Shown in pieces: positions 34,919-44,297 of a DNA stretch of 64,000 nucleotides. The notes beneath the pieces were generated by a model that was not told the DNA's origin, did not search any database, and worked only from the letters and a program-made list of their open reading frames with translations. Within the stretch, counting starts at the first letter, position 1, and every line of letters starts with the position of its first letter. This stretch comes from Blastopirellula marina (GTDB taxonomy: Bacteria > Planctomycetota > Planctomycetia > Pirellulales > Pirellulaceae). The position numbers and the translations under genes were made by a program. The DNA lies in the NCBI RefSeq assembly GCF_002967765.1, contig NZ_PUHY01000015.1, forward strand, positions 496,001 to 560,000. The letters are read 5' to 3'.

Positions 34919-37663
34919 ATGTCTGATTCACCCAAAGATTCCGACGGTACGCCGCCTGTCCGCAACGATCGTGTTGCGTCGACTGCGGACCGCCTGCCGG
35001 AACCGCCAGGCAGCGATTCCGCGACGCATCTGCCTCGTCCGGTTGATCATAACTTTCTCGAAGAACCACCAACGGTTATTTCTTCCCGTAAAGGAAGTGC
35101 TCACGATTCGCATGGCCGTTCGATATCGTCTATCGAATTGACGATCGGTCGAGAACTGGTTGGCCAGACGCTCGGGCATTTTCAGCTGGATGCTTTCGTC
35201 GGTGCTGGCGGTATGGGAGCCGTTTTCCGTGGACACGACACACAATTGAATCGACGTGTGGCGATCAAGGTCCTTTCGGGCGAGCATAATGCCAAGGAAG
35301 AAACCGTTCGCCGGTTCAAGAATGAGGCGCAAAGTGCTGCCCGATTAGATCATCCCAACATCGCCCGCGTATATTTCGTTGGTGAAGATAAGGGATGGAA
35401 CTACATCGTCTTCGAATACATCGACGGAACTAATATCCGTGATGAAGTCGAGCGGAATGGTCCTCTGGAACTGGAACTTGCGATCAGTTACCTGGTGCAA
35501 GTTGCCGAAGCACTCGACCATGCAACGACGCGCGATGTGGTTCACCGTGACATTAAACCGTCAAACATCTTGGTTGACTCTCGCCACCTTGCGAAGCTGG
35601 TCGATATGGGACTGGCACGTTTGCACCAGGTCAATTCACAAGACAGCGATTTGACTGCTTCGGGCATGACGCTCGGAACGTTTGACTACATTTCGCCTGA
35701 GCAAGCTCGCGATCCACGCAGTGCTGACGTACGCAGTGACTTGTACTCACTGGGATGCACCTTCTTCTTTATGTTGACGGGGCGTCCACCGTTTCCGGAA
35801 GGAACCGTGCTGCAAAAGCTTCTTAGTCACAGTGGGGAAGAACCGCCAGACCCGCGCGAGTTTCGCCCTGAGTTGCCGGATGAAGTCGTTCATATCTTAA
35901 GCCGATTGATGGCTAAGAATCCCAACGATCGATTTCAGAAACCGGGTGAATTGATCGCGGCAGCGTTGATCGTGATCGACGAATTAGGCCTGGCCGCTCC
36001 GCACGTCACCTCAGCCGTCTACGTGCCCACCACCGAGCAACGGAATACGATCCTGGAGCGGCATCTGCCCTGGGTAATGCCTGTCGCGATTCTGCTTGCC
36101 ATCTGTTTCGTCGCCGACGTGATTTGGTCGGCCCAGGATGACAGCCTCATTTCGCAGCCGTCGTATGTCAACTTCTCCGACTTACAACCGGTCGATGTCG
36201 GTGAAGAGACGGCCGGCAGTGATGGGGCGGGGACCTCAAAAACGGAAAGTGGTGGCGCCAACGTTATTCCGATTGAAATCGAAGACGCGAAACCAAAGTC
36301 CCCCGTAATGGCTCCCGAATCGGGTAGTTCCGTGGCAATGGACTTGCCGACAACAACATTGCCACGCTCGTCCGACGGCACGTTTGCGGAGACAACGAAG
36401 CCATCGGCCACAGCCCCGTCAGATGTCATGTCGGAAGAGGTTATTTCTCCTCCGATTTCCGTAGCAGCGAATGTGATTGTTGTGCCGACCACGGTCGACA
36501 CATTGTACGAAGCGATCACCATGGCTCAGGCCGATCCAATGCTGGATACGATTGAACTTCGCTACAACGGTGAGCGATCGGAGCGGCCACTGTTGGTTGA
36601 AGATGCCGGTCTAACGATTCGTGCAGGTATTGGCTTTACCCCGTCGATTGTTTTCACGCCGCTTGAGTATGAACCCGAACTGCTCAACCGCATGATCCTG
36701 ATCACGCGAGGCAGTCTCACAATACAAAATGTCGCCATCACCATGGCGGTACCTCCGGCGACGACACGGTCTTGGACGCTGTTCGAGATGGAGAATGCAA
36801 AGCAATTGGTTCTCTCCGGGTGCCAGATAACGGTGGAACGTAGCGATGAAAAGATGTTCCGCGAAGAAATGCGGCGAGGCGTATCGGTAATTACGATGCG
36901 GCCTACGGCGATTGAGCCAGCCAGTTCGTCCACGTTGGCGACTTCGCGTTACAGTGCGATTTCTATCCAAGATTCGATGGTCCGTGGTGAAGCAAGCATG
37001 ATTCGCTCGAACGGACAACAGCCGCTGAATGTCTTCTGCGATAACAGCTTGTTAGCCCTCTCCGGTAGTGTGTTGAGCTCGACCTCAACCGCGATCGATA
37101 ATGCCATGAGCGGCATGGTGAAAATGAATTTCGACGGTTGTACGATCGATACCGGCGGCAGCGTGATTCGTCGAGACGGGGCCAGTTGTATCCCGCTACG
37201 GGTTAATATGAAAGACTCAATCGTGACCTGGGGAGTGACCAGTCCGTTTCTGAGTCAACGAAGCAGTACCCAGACGACCGACAACATCTTGAATCTGCTC
37301 GATTTCGGAGACAGCAACCTCAAGGCGAACGTCTACGAGATGAGTATGCCGTCACGAACGATGATGTTTCTAGCGTCGACCGCTCAGGCCAGCGACTCGC
37401 GATCCCTCGATTACGGTGAGTGGAAGGTGAAGTGGGAAGATAATTTCTCCGAACCATGTAGCTCGATTTGGGCGATGCCGTTGTCCCAAACCAAGCTTTA
37501 TTCTGTACGCGGACCGCAAGACTATGTCTTGTTGGATGACCTGTCGCGGAACCTTGCTTTGCGTCCTGGTAAGCGAAATGCAGGGATTAATTTCTCCGAA
37601 CTTCCATTTTTGCCTTCGCCCCTCGCTGGGGCCGGTAGGCCCAAGCCGGCGACCACAAATTGA
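34919..37663 (+). CDS. Transmembrane Ser/Thr protein kinase with large extracytoplasmic region
   Basis: The product has 914 residues from the ATG at 34919. A disordered ~80-residue N-terminus is followed by a Hanks-type kinase (about 88-350): the glycine loop GAGGMGAVF, the Lys of VAIKVLSG, VHRDIKPSN with the catalytic Asp at 211, and the magnesium motif VDMGLA, where Met replaces the usual Phe of DFG. TLGTFDYISPEQA is the activation-end motif. One membrane segment (about 387-405) follows, then a Ser/Thr/Glu-rich linker. The last ~350 residues have repeated short strands (TIQNVAITMAVP, LVLSGCQITVE, MNFDGCTIDTGG) that look like a right-handed parallel beta-helix. This is a PknB-like layout with a possible ligand-binding external domain. 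Confidence 0.9.
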   Translation: MSDSPKDSDGTPPVRNDRVASTADRLPEPPGSDSATHLPRPVDHNFLEEPPTVISSRKGSAHDSHGRSISSIELTIGRELVGQTLGHFQLDAFVGAGGMGAVFRGHDTQLNRRVAIKVLSGEHNAKEETVRRFKNEAQSAARLDHPNIARVYFVGEDKGWNYIVFEYIDGTNIRDEVERNGPLELELAISYLVQVAEALDHATTRDVVHRDIKPSNILVDSRHLAKLVDMGLARLHQVNSQDSDLTASGMTLGTFDYISPEQARDPRSADVRSDLYSLGCTFFFMLTGRPPFPEGTVLQKLLSHSGEEPPDPREFRPELPDEVVHILSRLMAKNPNDRFQKPGELIAAALIVIDELGLAAPHVTSAVYVPTTEQRNTILERHLPWVMPVAILLAICFVADVIWSAQDDSLISQPSYVNFSDLQPVDVGEETAGSDGAGTSKTESGGANVIPIEIEDAKPKSPVMAPESGSSVAMDLPTTTLPRSSDGTFAETTKPSATAPSDVMSEEVISPPISVAANVIVVPTTVDTLYEAITMAQADPMLDTIELRYNGERSERPLLVEDAGLTIRAGIGFTPSIVFTPLEYEPELLNRMILITRGSLTIQNVAITMAVPPATTRSWTLFEMENAKQLVLSGCQITVERSDEKMFREEMRRGVSVITMRPTAIEPASSSTLATSRYSAISIQDSMVRGEASMIRSNGQQPLNVFCDNSLLALSGSVLSSTSTAIDNAMSGMVKMNFDGCTIDTGGSVIRRDGASCIPLRVNMKDSIVTWGVTSPFLSQRSSTQTTDNILNLLDFGDSNLKANVYEMSMPSRTMMFLASTAQASDSRSLDYGEWKVKWEDNFSEPCSSIWAMPLSQTKLYSVRGPQDYVLLDDLSRNLALRPGKRNAGINFSELPFLPSPLAGAGRPKPATTN

Positions 37664-37759
37664 TCCAACAACGTTAATTATGCAGGTTGTCGCGTTGTAC
37701 GAACGAACGTTAGAATCTTAACTTTCCTCGCTAACGCCGCTTACTGCGTGATTCGCTGC

Positions 37760-39349
37760 ATGGAATTCTCGAACGCTTTTCGCTTTTGCTTAGTTCTGAT
37801 TACTCTGTGGCCTCTGCTCGGATGTGGAGGTGGGTCGCCCGTTCCGACCGATACCTTGATCTACAGCCGTGGCGGTGATGCGAACGGTCTCGATCCGATT
37901 CATACCGATATCGGTGAATCGGTAAAAGTGATCGTCAACATCTTCGATACCTTAGTCGAGTACGACGAGACCACGCTTGATCTCGTTCCCTGCTTGGCGA
38001 CCGAATGGGAAGTGACCGAAGATGGCCGTGAGTGGACGTTTAAGCTTCGTCCCGATGTTAAGTTCCATGACGGAACACCGATGAATGCGGATGCGGTGGT
38101 CTATACGTTCGAGCGAATTCTCGATCCTGATCACCCAGACGTCCATAACAACATCATTCCGTACTACTCCAACTACACCCAAATCGAAAGCATCGAAGCG
38201 GTCGATGATTTAACGGTTCGGTTCAAATTGAAGGAATCTCAGGCTACCTTCCTGGCGAATATGGCCTTATTTTCCTCAGGCATCGTCAGCCCAACGGCCG
38301 TCAAGAAGTATGGTCCGGAATTCACTCGTCATCCGGTTGGTGCTGGACCCTTCAAGTTCGATCACTGGAAGCCAGAACAAGAGATCTTGCTGGAACGGTT
38401 CGACGATTATTGGGGTAAGCCAGCTGGAGTTTCGCGAGTCGTCTTCTTGCCCACCAAGGAAAGCTCGATCCGTGTCACGCAACTCGCTCGGGGTGAAGTG
38501 CACATTGGTGATAATTTGCCCCCTGCAGAAATGGACAGCCTGGAGAACGCTCCTGGTATCGTGGTGCAGTCCACGCCAGGGATCAACATTGGCTACTTGA
38601 CGATGCAAACCGAAAAGCCGCCGTTGGATCAACCAAAGGTTCGCCAGGCAATTTGCCATGCGATCGATCGTGATCGCCTCATCGATGTCGCCTACTCGGG
38701 CAAAGCCGAGAAGGCCAAAACCATGGTTCCGCCCACGCTGTGGGGACATGGGGCGAATGTACCGGATCGAAGTTTCGACCCCGAGCTTTCCAAAAAGCTT
38801 CTGAAGGAAGCTGCCGAAGAGAACGGCTTTTCTCTGCCAGTCAAGTTAGAGCTGTTCGTGATGGACCAGCCGCGTCCCTACATGCAGCAGCCAAGACAAA
38901 CGGCGATCTTTATCAAAGATGCCCTGGAAAAGGTTGGTTTCAAAATCGAAATCATCACCAACGACATCGGGCAGCACTTTCAACGCATGACGCGGGGCGA
39001 ACACGAACTCGGCTTGAGCGGTTGGAGTGCCGACATCGCGGACCCTCACAATTTCCTGCATACGCTTTTGCATTCCGACAACATCAACGATATCGGTGGG
39101 AATAACTTGAGCCGATATCGGAACGCGGAAGTTGATCAATTGCTCGCCGCCGCTGAGTTGGAACTTGATCAGGAGAAACGGACTGCCCTCTACGAACAAG
39201 CCCAGGAATTGATCTATGCCGATGCTCCTGTGTTGCCGCTAGTGCATGTGCCGGTGCGGATTGCTCAGCGGGACAATGTGAAGGGTTACAAGTTGCATCC
39301 CTCTTCGCGAGTGCGGTTAAAGACCGCGCGGATCGAGGGAGAGCAGTAA
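37760..39349 (+). CDS. Peptide/nickel-type ABC transporter substrate-binding lipoprotein (SBP family 5)
   Basis: The protein has 529 residues from the ATG at 37760. A GTG four codons upstream is possible. The signal peptide ends with a lipobox LLGC followed by GGG, so it is membrane-anchored by lipid. The mature protein has the family 5 pattern: NGLDPIHTDI near the start, LVPCLATEWEVTEDGREWTFKLRPDVKFHDGTPMNADAVVYTF, and late in the chain ARYRN-like NLSRYRNAEVDQLLAAAE and DAPVLPLVHVP. Family 5 proteins bind oligopeptides, dipeptides, nickel or opines, and this sequence does not decide which. It is followed 2 bases later by the first permease. Confidence 0.92.
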   Translation: MEFSNAFRFCLVLITLWPLLGCGGGSPVPTDTLIYSRGGDANGLDPIHTDIGESVKVIVNIFDTLVEYDETTLDLVPCLATEWEVTEDGREWTFKLRPDVKFHDGTPMNADAVVYTFERILDPDHPDVHNNIIPYYSNYTQIESIEAVDDLTVRFKLKESQATFLANMALFSSGIVSPTAVKKYGPEFTRHPVGAGPFKFDHWKPEQEILLERFDDYWGKPAGVSRVVFLPTKESSIRVTQLARGEVHIGDNLPPAEMDSLENAPGIVVQSTPGINIGYLTMQTEKPPLDQPKVRQAICHAIDRDRLIDVAYSGKAEKAKTMVPPTLWGHGANVPDRSFDPELSKKLLKEAAEENGFSLPVKLELFVMDQPRPYMQQPRQTAIFIKDALEKVGFKIEIITNDIGQHFQRMTRGEHELGLSGWSADIADPHNFLHTLLHSDNINDIGGNNLSRYRNAEVDQLLAAAELELDQEKRTALYEQAQELIYADAPVLPLVHVPVRIAQRDNVKGYKLHPSSRVRLKTARIEGEQ

Positions 39350-39351
39350 CT

Positions 39352-40356
39352 GTGTGGAGCATGATTCTTTCGCGGTTGCTACAAGCGGTCGTGACCATGT
39401 TGATCGCTGTCCTGGCAGTATTCGTCGCGGTTCGTGTCTTGCCGGCCAATCCTGTCATCGCTCAATTTGGCCAACATGCCGTTCCTGAGAAGATCGAAAT
39501 GGAGATGGCCGAGCGAGGTTGGAACGATCCGATCTGGAAGCAGGCAATTCGTTTCGTGGGCCAGCTTGCCCAGGGAAATCTCGGGGAATCCTTCGCTCGG
39601 CAAGGCGAAAAAATCAGCACACGTTTGAGTCATGCGATTCCTGCGACCGCCGAATTAGCGGTCGCGGCTATGCTGATCGCCGTACCGCTGGGTATTGGGA
39701 TCGGCATTATTGCCGCATTGTGGCGGAATCGGTGGCCTGATTGGTTATCGATGGGCATCGCACTTCTCGGTGTCAGTGTCCCGGTTTTCTTTCTGGCGAT
39801 CTGTTTGATCGTAATGTTCCCTTCGATGCCGAGCGGCTTTCGGCTTCCGCCAGGAACGCAGCATAGTATGACGACCGATTTCTATTTCCTCGAATCTCTT
39901 TTCACCGGTCAGTGGCAAATCACGGCCAAGTGCATTCGGCACTTGATTTTGCCAGCCACGGCATTGGCGACGATTCCGCTTGCCGTTATCTCGCGAATCA
40001 CTCGAAACAGCATGCTTGAAGTGCTCGACTCCGATTATTTGCGAACGGCTCGGGCCAAGGGAGCCAGCATGTTCCGGATGATCCTGCGGCATGCGTTTCC
40101 CAATGCTTCGTTATCCGTCATGAATATTGTCGGCTTCCAGCTTGGGATGTTGCTTACCGGGGCGATCCTTACCGAGACAGTCTTTAATTGGCCTGGGCTG
40201 GGAAGGTACGTTGTTGATGCGATTCGCGACTACGACTACGCCGTAGTTCAGGCTTGTGCTTTGGTGATATCCGCGATCTTCGTTACGTTGAATCTCATAC
40301 TGGACGTACTGTTCTTGGTTCTCGATCCTCGTCTGCGGGAGGGGAATCGAAGTTGA
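39352..40356 (+). CDS. ABC transporter permease, DppB/OppB-like
   Basis: The protein has 334 residues from GTG. There are six membrane segments, with ALLGVSVPVFFLAICLIV in the middle. The EAA-type coupling loop is LRTARAKGASMFRMILRHAFPNA, and the C-terminal part is GAILTETVFNWPGLGRYVVDAIRDYDYAVVQA, as in DppB. It lies 2 bases after the binding protein and its stop overlaps the next permease's start. It would form the membrane channel with the next gene product. Confidence 0.94.
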   Translation: MWSMILSRLLQAVVTMLIAVLAVFVAVRVLPANPVIAQFGQHAVPEKIEMEMAERGWNDPIWKQAIRFVGQLAQGNLGESFARQGEKISTRLSHAIPATAELAVAAMLIAVPLGIGIGIIAALWRNRWPDWLSMGIALLGVSVPVFFLAICLIVMFPSMPSGFRLPPGTQHSMTTDFYFLESLFTGQWQITAKCIRHLILPATALATIPLAVISRITRNSMLEVLDSDYLRTARAKGASMFRMILRHAFPNASLSVMNIVGFQLGMLLTGAILTETVFNWPGLGRYVVDAIRDYDYAVVQACALVISAIFVTLNLILDVLFLVLDPRLREGNRS

Positions 40357-41222
40357 GCACTGCATCCATCGCTGAAGTTGGTGCCCCACCCGCGGCGCCA
40401 TCGCTTTCTTCCCGTCTGATCCGGGTCCCCGGTATCTGGATCGGAGGCTTTTTGATTTTTCTGTTCGTCTTTTCAGCCATATTCGCGGATGTCATTTCGC
40501 CTTATGGGCCGGATGTTCGTGACGGGCAGAATCAACCACCTAGTAGCGAGCATTGGCTGGGAACCGACTCCAACGAAAAGGATGTGCTCACACGGGTCCT
40601 ACATGGCTCGCGACTCTCGTTGATCGCCAGTATCACGTCGATTTCGTGTGCCGTTGTGGTCGGAGTGGGCCTGGGCATGTTGGCGGGCTATTATGGTGGC
40701 CGTGTCGATATGTTTGTCATGCGGTTGATCGACATCTGGCTCTCCTTTCCCAGCTTACTGATCGCATTCCTGGTGATCGCGGCTCTTCACCCAGGCTGGC
40801 CCGCGGTGATTATCGCGGTGGCGCTGATTAATGTACCGGTATTCGCACGACAGATACGTGCTGAGATGCTTTCACTCAAGCACACCGCCTATGCGGAGGC
40901 AGCGATCGCCGCCGGAGCGACACCACTCTACATGGTAATATTCGTCTTTTTGCCAGCAGTGACTGGGACAATTTGGGTGTTGGCCACGCTTGGCTTGGGG
41001 CACGCAATTCTGGAAGTTGCGGGACTATCCTTCTTGGGAATCGCTGGCGATCCTTCCCATGCCGAGTGGGGTGCAATGCTGGTCGAAGCGAAAGAATACT
41101 TGCACGTCACCATCTGGCCCGCAATTGCTCCGGGGATCGCGATTTCAATGACGATCCTCGGATTCAACTTGTTCGGTGACGGCCTACGAGAGGCTTTGAG
41201 CCGACGTTCCCGCGGAAACTAG
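40353..41222 (+). CDS. ABC transporter permease, DppC/OppC-like
   Basis: The protein has 289 residues from a TTG at 40353, overlapping the upstream stop (TTGA). A GGGAGGGGAA ribosome site lies just before. In-frame starts further upstream would run 100 bases into the previous gene. After a short cytosolic tail and first membrane segment come APYGPDVRD-like SPYGPDVRDG, HWLGTDSNEKDVLTRVLHGSRLSL, and the coupling loop YAEAAIAAGATPLYMVIFVFLPAVTG, which define DppC. The sequence following does not hold the ATPase genes expected for this importer type (DppD/DppF). Confidence 0.93.
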   Translation: MSTASIAEVGAPPAAPSLSSRLIRVPGIWIGGFLIFLFVFSAIFADVISPYGPDVRDGQNQPPSSEHWLGTDSNEKDVLTRVLHGSRLSLIASITSISCAVVVGVGLGMLAGYYGGRVDMFVMRLIDIWLSFPSLLIAFLVIAALHPGWPAVIIAVALINVPVFARQIRAEMLSLKHTAYAEAAIAAGATPLYMVIFVFLPAVTGTIWVLATLGLGHAILEVAGLSFLGIAGDPSHAEWGAMLVEAKEYLHVTIWPAIAPGIAISMTILGFNLFGDGLREALSRRSRGN

Positions 41223-41521
41223 CGATCTGCTGCAATAGCCTGACAAGCAGGAAATTGAGTTTTTTTGTGAACTCATCTCTGTCATTCGCGTACTAAAAAC
41301 GGCGGAATATGCCCACAAATATAATGCTATCAAGAAGGATGGCATTTGTTTGCGCCAAACCGCCATGGGATTGCTTGACACGCTAAACTAAGCAAGTTTA
41401 ACTAGTAGGGTAGCCTAGGGGTTACTGAATCACAATCTTCCCGCTGTCGATTATCCCACCTGCGACGGCATGAACACCTTTGGAATCTACTGCGGGAACT
41501 TTTTGCTTGGAGAAGACTTTC

Positions 41522-41947
41522 ATGAAGAGAATTGCACTTTGTCTAGTGGCAGTCGTAGCTGCCTCGTCGTTTTCCATCCAATCAGCCTTTGCCGTCAAAG
41601 CCTTCGGCGATGCGTTTGCCGATCGGTACAAATTGGAAGAGCCAACGACCGACGCCGAAAAGTCCTTAGCCGCTGCCGTTAAGGAAGCCAAGTGCACCGT
41701 TTGCCACGGTGAAAAGAGCAAGAAGATTCGCAACGAATATGGTCAAGCTCTGGCCAAGCTGCTCGACAAGTCGGACTACGGTGCAAAACGACGCAAGGAC
41801 GAGCCAGAAGCAGTTCAAAAGGAACTGTTCGAAGCTCTCGACAAGGTTGCTAAAGAAAAGTCGGTCTCCGGCCAAACGTTCGGCGAGAAGATCGCAGAAG
41901 GTAAGCTGCCTGCCGCTGAAGGTACTGATTCGGAAGAAGAAAAGTAA
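41522..41947 (+). CDS. Small exported protein with a single CxxCH motif
   Basis: The protein has 141 residues from an ATG that follows GGAGAAG by 6 bases. The signal peptide (to about residue 24) ends SAFAV. The mature part has CTVCH at about 58-62 and is otherwise charged and helical (Lys/Glu/Asp/Ala-rich). There is no Met anywhere after the start codon and no His besides that of CTVCH, so neither of the usual sixth heme ligands is available. A Lys or an open site would be needed if heme is bound. I treat it as a cytochrome c-like protein of unknown function. It is followed by a strong terminator, and it is a single-gene unit. Confidence 0.82.
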   Translation: MKRIALCLVAVVAASSFSIQSAFAVKAFGDAFADRYKLEEPTTDAEKSLAAAVKEAKCTVCHGEKSKKIRNEYGQALAKLLDKSDYGAKRRKDEPEAVQKELFEALDKVAKEKSVSGQTFGEKIAEGKLPAAEGTDSEEEK

Positions 41948-41974
41948 TCGACTTCCGATAAGTCTCGCAAATCA

Positions 41975-42007
41975 AAAAAAGCCTCGTCACTTTGGCGAGG
42001 CTTTTTT
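41975..42007. terminator. Bidirectional terminator
   Basis: A 12-base-pair perfect stem (41975-41986 with 41996-42007) with A-run on one side and T-run on the other closes the small CxxCH gene and the converging epimerase gene. Confidence 0.92.
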
Positions 42008-42031
42008 CGTTCTTGTGTGTCGCGATATGCG

Positions 42032-42970
42032 TTACTTCACGCGAATACGGATGGAAGTCTCGAACTTGTCGCCACTGGCCAATACCCGCAAGCCACCATT
42101 ATAACCCTGCCGGCGAAGCTGGAAGGCATCTGGGATGCACGTGTATGGCTCGATGCAGAAGGCTTGGCGATGGCCTGGGTTGTACAGAACGACCGAATCA
42201 AACTGGTCGTCGAACTGCTGTTCGATCGTTCGTCCAGAGCCAGGATCGTGAATGGAGGTCGTGCAGAGACCGTCTTCACATTCTAAACCACCGAATCCGT
42301 TATCGAACTGGGTGTCCTTGAACAACACCGGTTGAAAAGGATCGGTGTCGCGGTTGAATTGGTTGCCGCTGGCCATCTGATCCTTGAATTCCCAGGCGAA
42401 GGTATACGGTACGACAATCTCGCAAGCGTCGGCCGAGTCACCACCGATTGGCACTTTGAAGTATGGGTGCGTACCAAAACCAAACGGCAATGGCTTTTCC
42501 GAAGGGTTTTCAATGAGATACGTTCCGGTTAGCGTCGCCCCGGAGATTTCGTAGGTAGCCGTAACTTTAAAGTCAGTTGGCCACTGTTCTAAAAGCGTTG
42601 CATCATCTTTGGCGGCCTGAAACTGGGCCGTCACTTTCGAGTCCGTTTGTTCCACGATGCGCCAGGCGCGGTTCATCACGAAACCATGAATGGCGTTCCC
42701 TCGACCATCTCCTTCGGGGATTTCAAATTGGCGATCTTCCCAGCTTAGCCGGGTCCCTTTGATTCGTCCTGGGAAGGGGAAGAGCAGGGGGATCCCGCTG
42801 CTTGAGGGACGAGCAGTTCCGTCGGCGAAATCAGGAGCCGACCACAACACGTCGACTGACTGACCGTCAATCTTCGCGATGAACTCGAAGCAATTAAATC
42901 CGAACGTGGGGGCAATCTTCGCGGACGAACCCGTTTCTTCGTCACGAATTTCGATGACTTCCAGAGCCAT
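42032..42970 (-). CDS. Aldose 1-epimerase (galactose mutarotase family)
   Basis: The protein has 312 residues. The catalytic set of aldose 1-epimerases is visible: His in NAIHGFV, His in FGFGTHPYF and Glu in FCIEPYTC, which acts as the base. The N-terminal beta strands and PLLFPFPGRIKG match the GalM-like family. These enzymes interconvert alpha and beta forms of aldoses. The exact sugar is uncertain, since the family is wide. It is on the opposite strand to the surrounding small CxxCH gene. Confidence 0.88.
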   Translation of the reverse strand: MALEVIEIRDEETGSSAKIAPTFGFNCFEFIAKIDGQSVDVLWSAPDFADGTARPSSSGIPLLFPFPGRIKGTRLSWEDRQFEIPEGDGRGNAIHGFVMNRAWRIVEQTDSKVTAQFQAAKDDATLLEQWPTDFKVTATYEISGATLTGTYLIENPSEKPLPFGFGTHPYFKVPIGGDSADACEIVVPYTFAWEFKDQMASGNQFNRDTDPFQPVLFKDTQFDNGFGGLECEDGLCTTSIHDPGSGRTIEQQFDDQFDSVVLYNPGHRQAFCIEPYTCIPDAFQLRRQGYNGGLRVLASGDKFETSIRIRVK

Positions 42971-43009
42971 ATTGTGAATCTTCCAGATTAGGGATCAGGA
43001 GGACACTAA

Positions 43010-43999
43010 TTAAACTCCGCCACGGCTTAACAACATGGCGGCAGTCATCAGCAGAATGGTTCCCCCGAGAACCAACGAGGCTTGATGGGCTTTCTTCGCT
43101 TCACGCTCGAAAAACGCCAAGCTGGCCAGCAAGTGCATCAACCACAGGGCCATCCCGAGGCTGATTGCAAATAAAGCGGTACAAAGGGGATCACCGCCCA
43201 TCAAACGCGATTGTTGAGCCGAATTCAAGGAGGTAGTGAGCATAAAACCAACGACAATCTGACAAACGGTAGGGACCAGCGCGATTGTGAAGGCCGCTCC
43301 GGCAGTTGCTTCTCGCTGGTCTTCCGGCAAGCGTTTCAGGCAAAACATCCCGGTGATTAGCCCGCTAACGGCGAAAGAGGCCAACCAGAAATGAAGCGTG
43401 AACCAGATCACTTCGCTCTGAATCAGCAGCGATCGGAACTCACTCGAGTCGACCGGAGGATCGACGGATACCTCGCCGCGGGCCATCATCCCCACGATCG
43501 TAAATAGCGTGGGAAAGTGATACAGCAGATTCGTCGCTGCCAGAATTGCCAGGAAACGAGAAACAACACGTTTCCACATAGCTGCACGCTTGCCGTACTG
43601 CCACCAGGCAAGATACAGCAGCAAGCAAACGGCGGAGAAGGCTATCTCCATGAAGCCGTAGATAACTTTTGAGTCCCACACATTGGCCAGCGCCGCAAAG
43701 TAGGCGTCGGCCCCTTCCAGCCAAATCAGTAGTCCCTGAACGAGTCCCAGAACCATGCCCAGTGCAAACGCGGCCAGCGAGCACCAACCGACCAAGCGTC
43801 CTAGCCGAGCGACTTCCGGCTGGTCGCGTCGTATTGAGCGGATATCAAGCCAGATTGCCAACAACGGGCCCACTGCCGCCAGGTTCATCAACAACAGATG
43901 CAGGGAAAGAAATAGAATCCGCAGCCAGATCAAAAGGGGGCTCCAAACGATGGGGAGGGAATGGATCAACCCTTCGTTATAGTCGGTTCTCGTAACCAC
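43010..43999 (-). CDS. CydA-like multi-pass membrane protein
   Basis: The protein has 329 residues and about eight to nine membrane segments. It lines up with the two CydA-like proteins at 15922 and 17343 in order: early His in FLSLHLLLMNLAAVGPLL, a Glu in YGFMEIAFSAVCLLLYLAWW where CydA has its Glu pair, and SEVIWFTLHFWLASFAVSGL. This last segment places a His where CydA has the low-spin heme ligand, a position missing in the two paralogues. There is no heme-c motif and no clear quinol loop. The start GTG at 43999 lacks a good ribosome site, and a TTG 33 bases downstream is a weaker alternative. The family assignment is an inference from the pattern of conserved residues. Confidence 0.65.
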   Translation of the reverse strand: MVTRTDYNEGLIHSLPIVWSPLLIWLRILFLSLHLLLMNLAAVGPLLAIWLDIRSIRRDQPEVARLGRLVGWCSLAAFALGMVLGLVQGLLIWLEGADAYFAALANVWDSKVIYGFMEIAFSAVCLLLYLAWWQYGKRAAMWKRVVSRFLAILAATNLLYHFPTLFTIVGMMARGEVSVDPPVDSSEFRSLLIQSEVIWFTLHFWLASFAVSGLITGMFCLKRLPEDQREATAGAAFTIALVPTVCQIVVGFMLTTSLNSAQQSRLMGGDPLCTALFAISLGMALWLMHLLASLAFFEREAKKAHQASLVLGGTILLMTAAMLLSRGGV

Positions 44000-44214
44000 G
44001 GATGGACAATTCGACCAGCGTTAGACCGGATTTATTGGCTGAACCTCGAAAAAATCGATCTGTCCGGCAGTTTCTTCCAATCTTTTCAATTTTGCCCAGG
44101 AACAGCCGATTCATCGGCGAACGTAAATCGTTTCCTGGCCTCCAGAAGCAGCGATATTTCAAACGTGCCCATGTTGACGATCCGAAGGGCCGATTGTTAA
44201 ATTGTGGGATTCCC

Positions 44215-44288
44215 GGGCGATTAGCTCAGTTGGTTAGAGCGCTTGCCTTACAAGCAAGATGTCGGGGGTTCGAGCCCCTCATCGCCCA
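44215..44288 (+). tRNA. tRNA-Val (anticodon TAC)
   Basis: The acceptor arms GGGCGAT and ATCGCCC pair fully. The D-arm AGCTCAGTTGGTTAGAGC and T-arm with GGTTCGAGCC are standard. The anticodon loop is CTTACAA with stem CTTGC/GCAAG, giving TAC (decodes GUA). The discriminator base is A and the CCA end is not encoded. Confidence 0.97.
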
Positions 44289-44297
44289 CTTTCCTAA

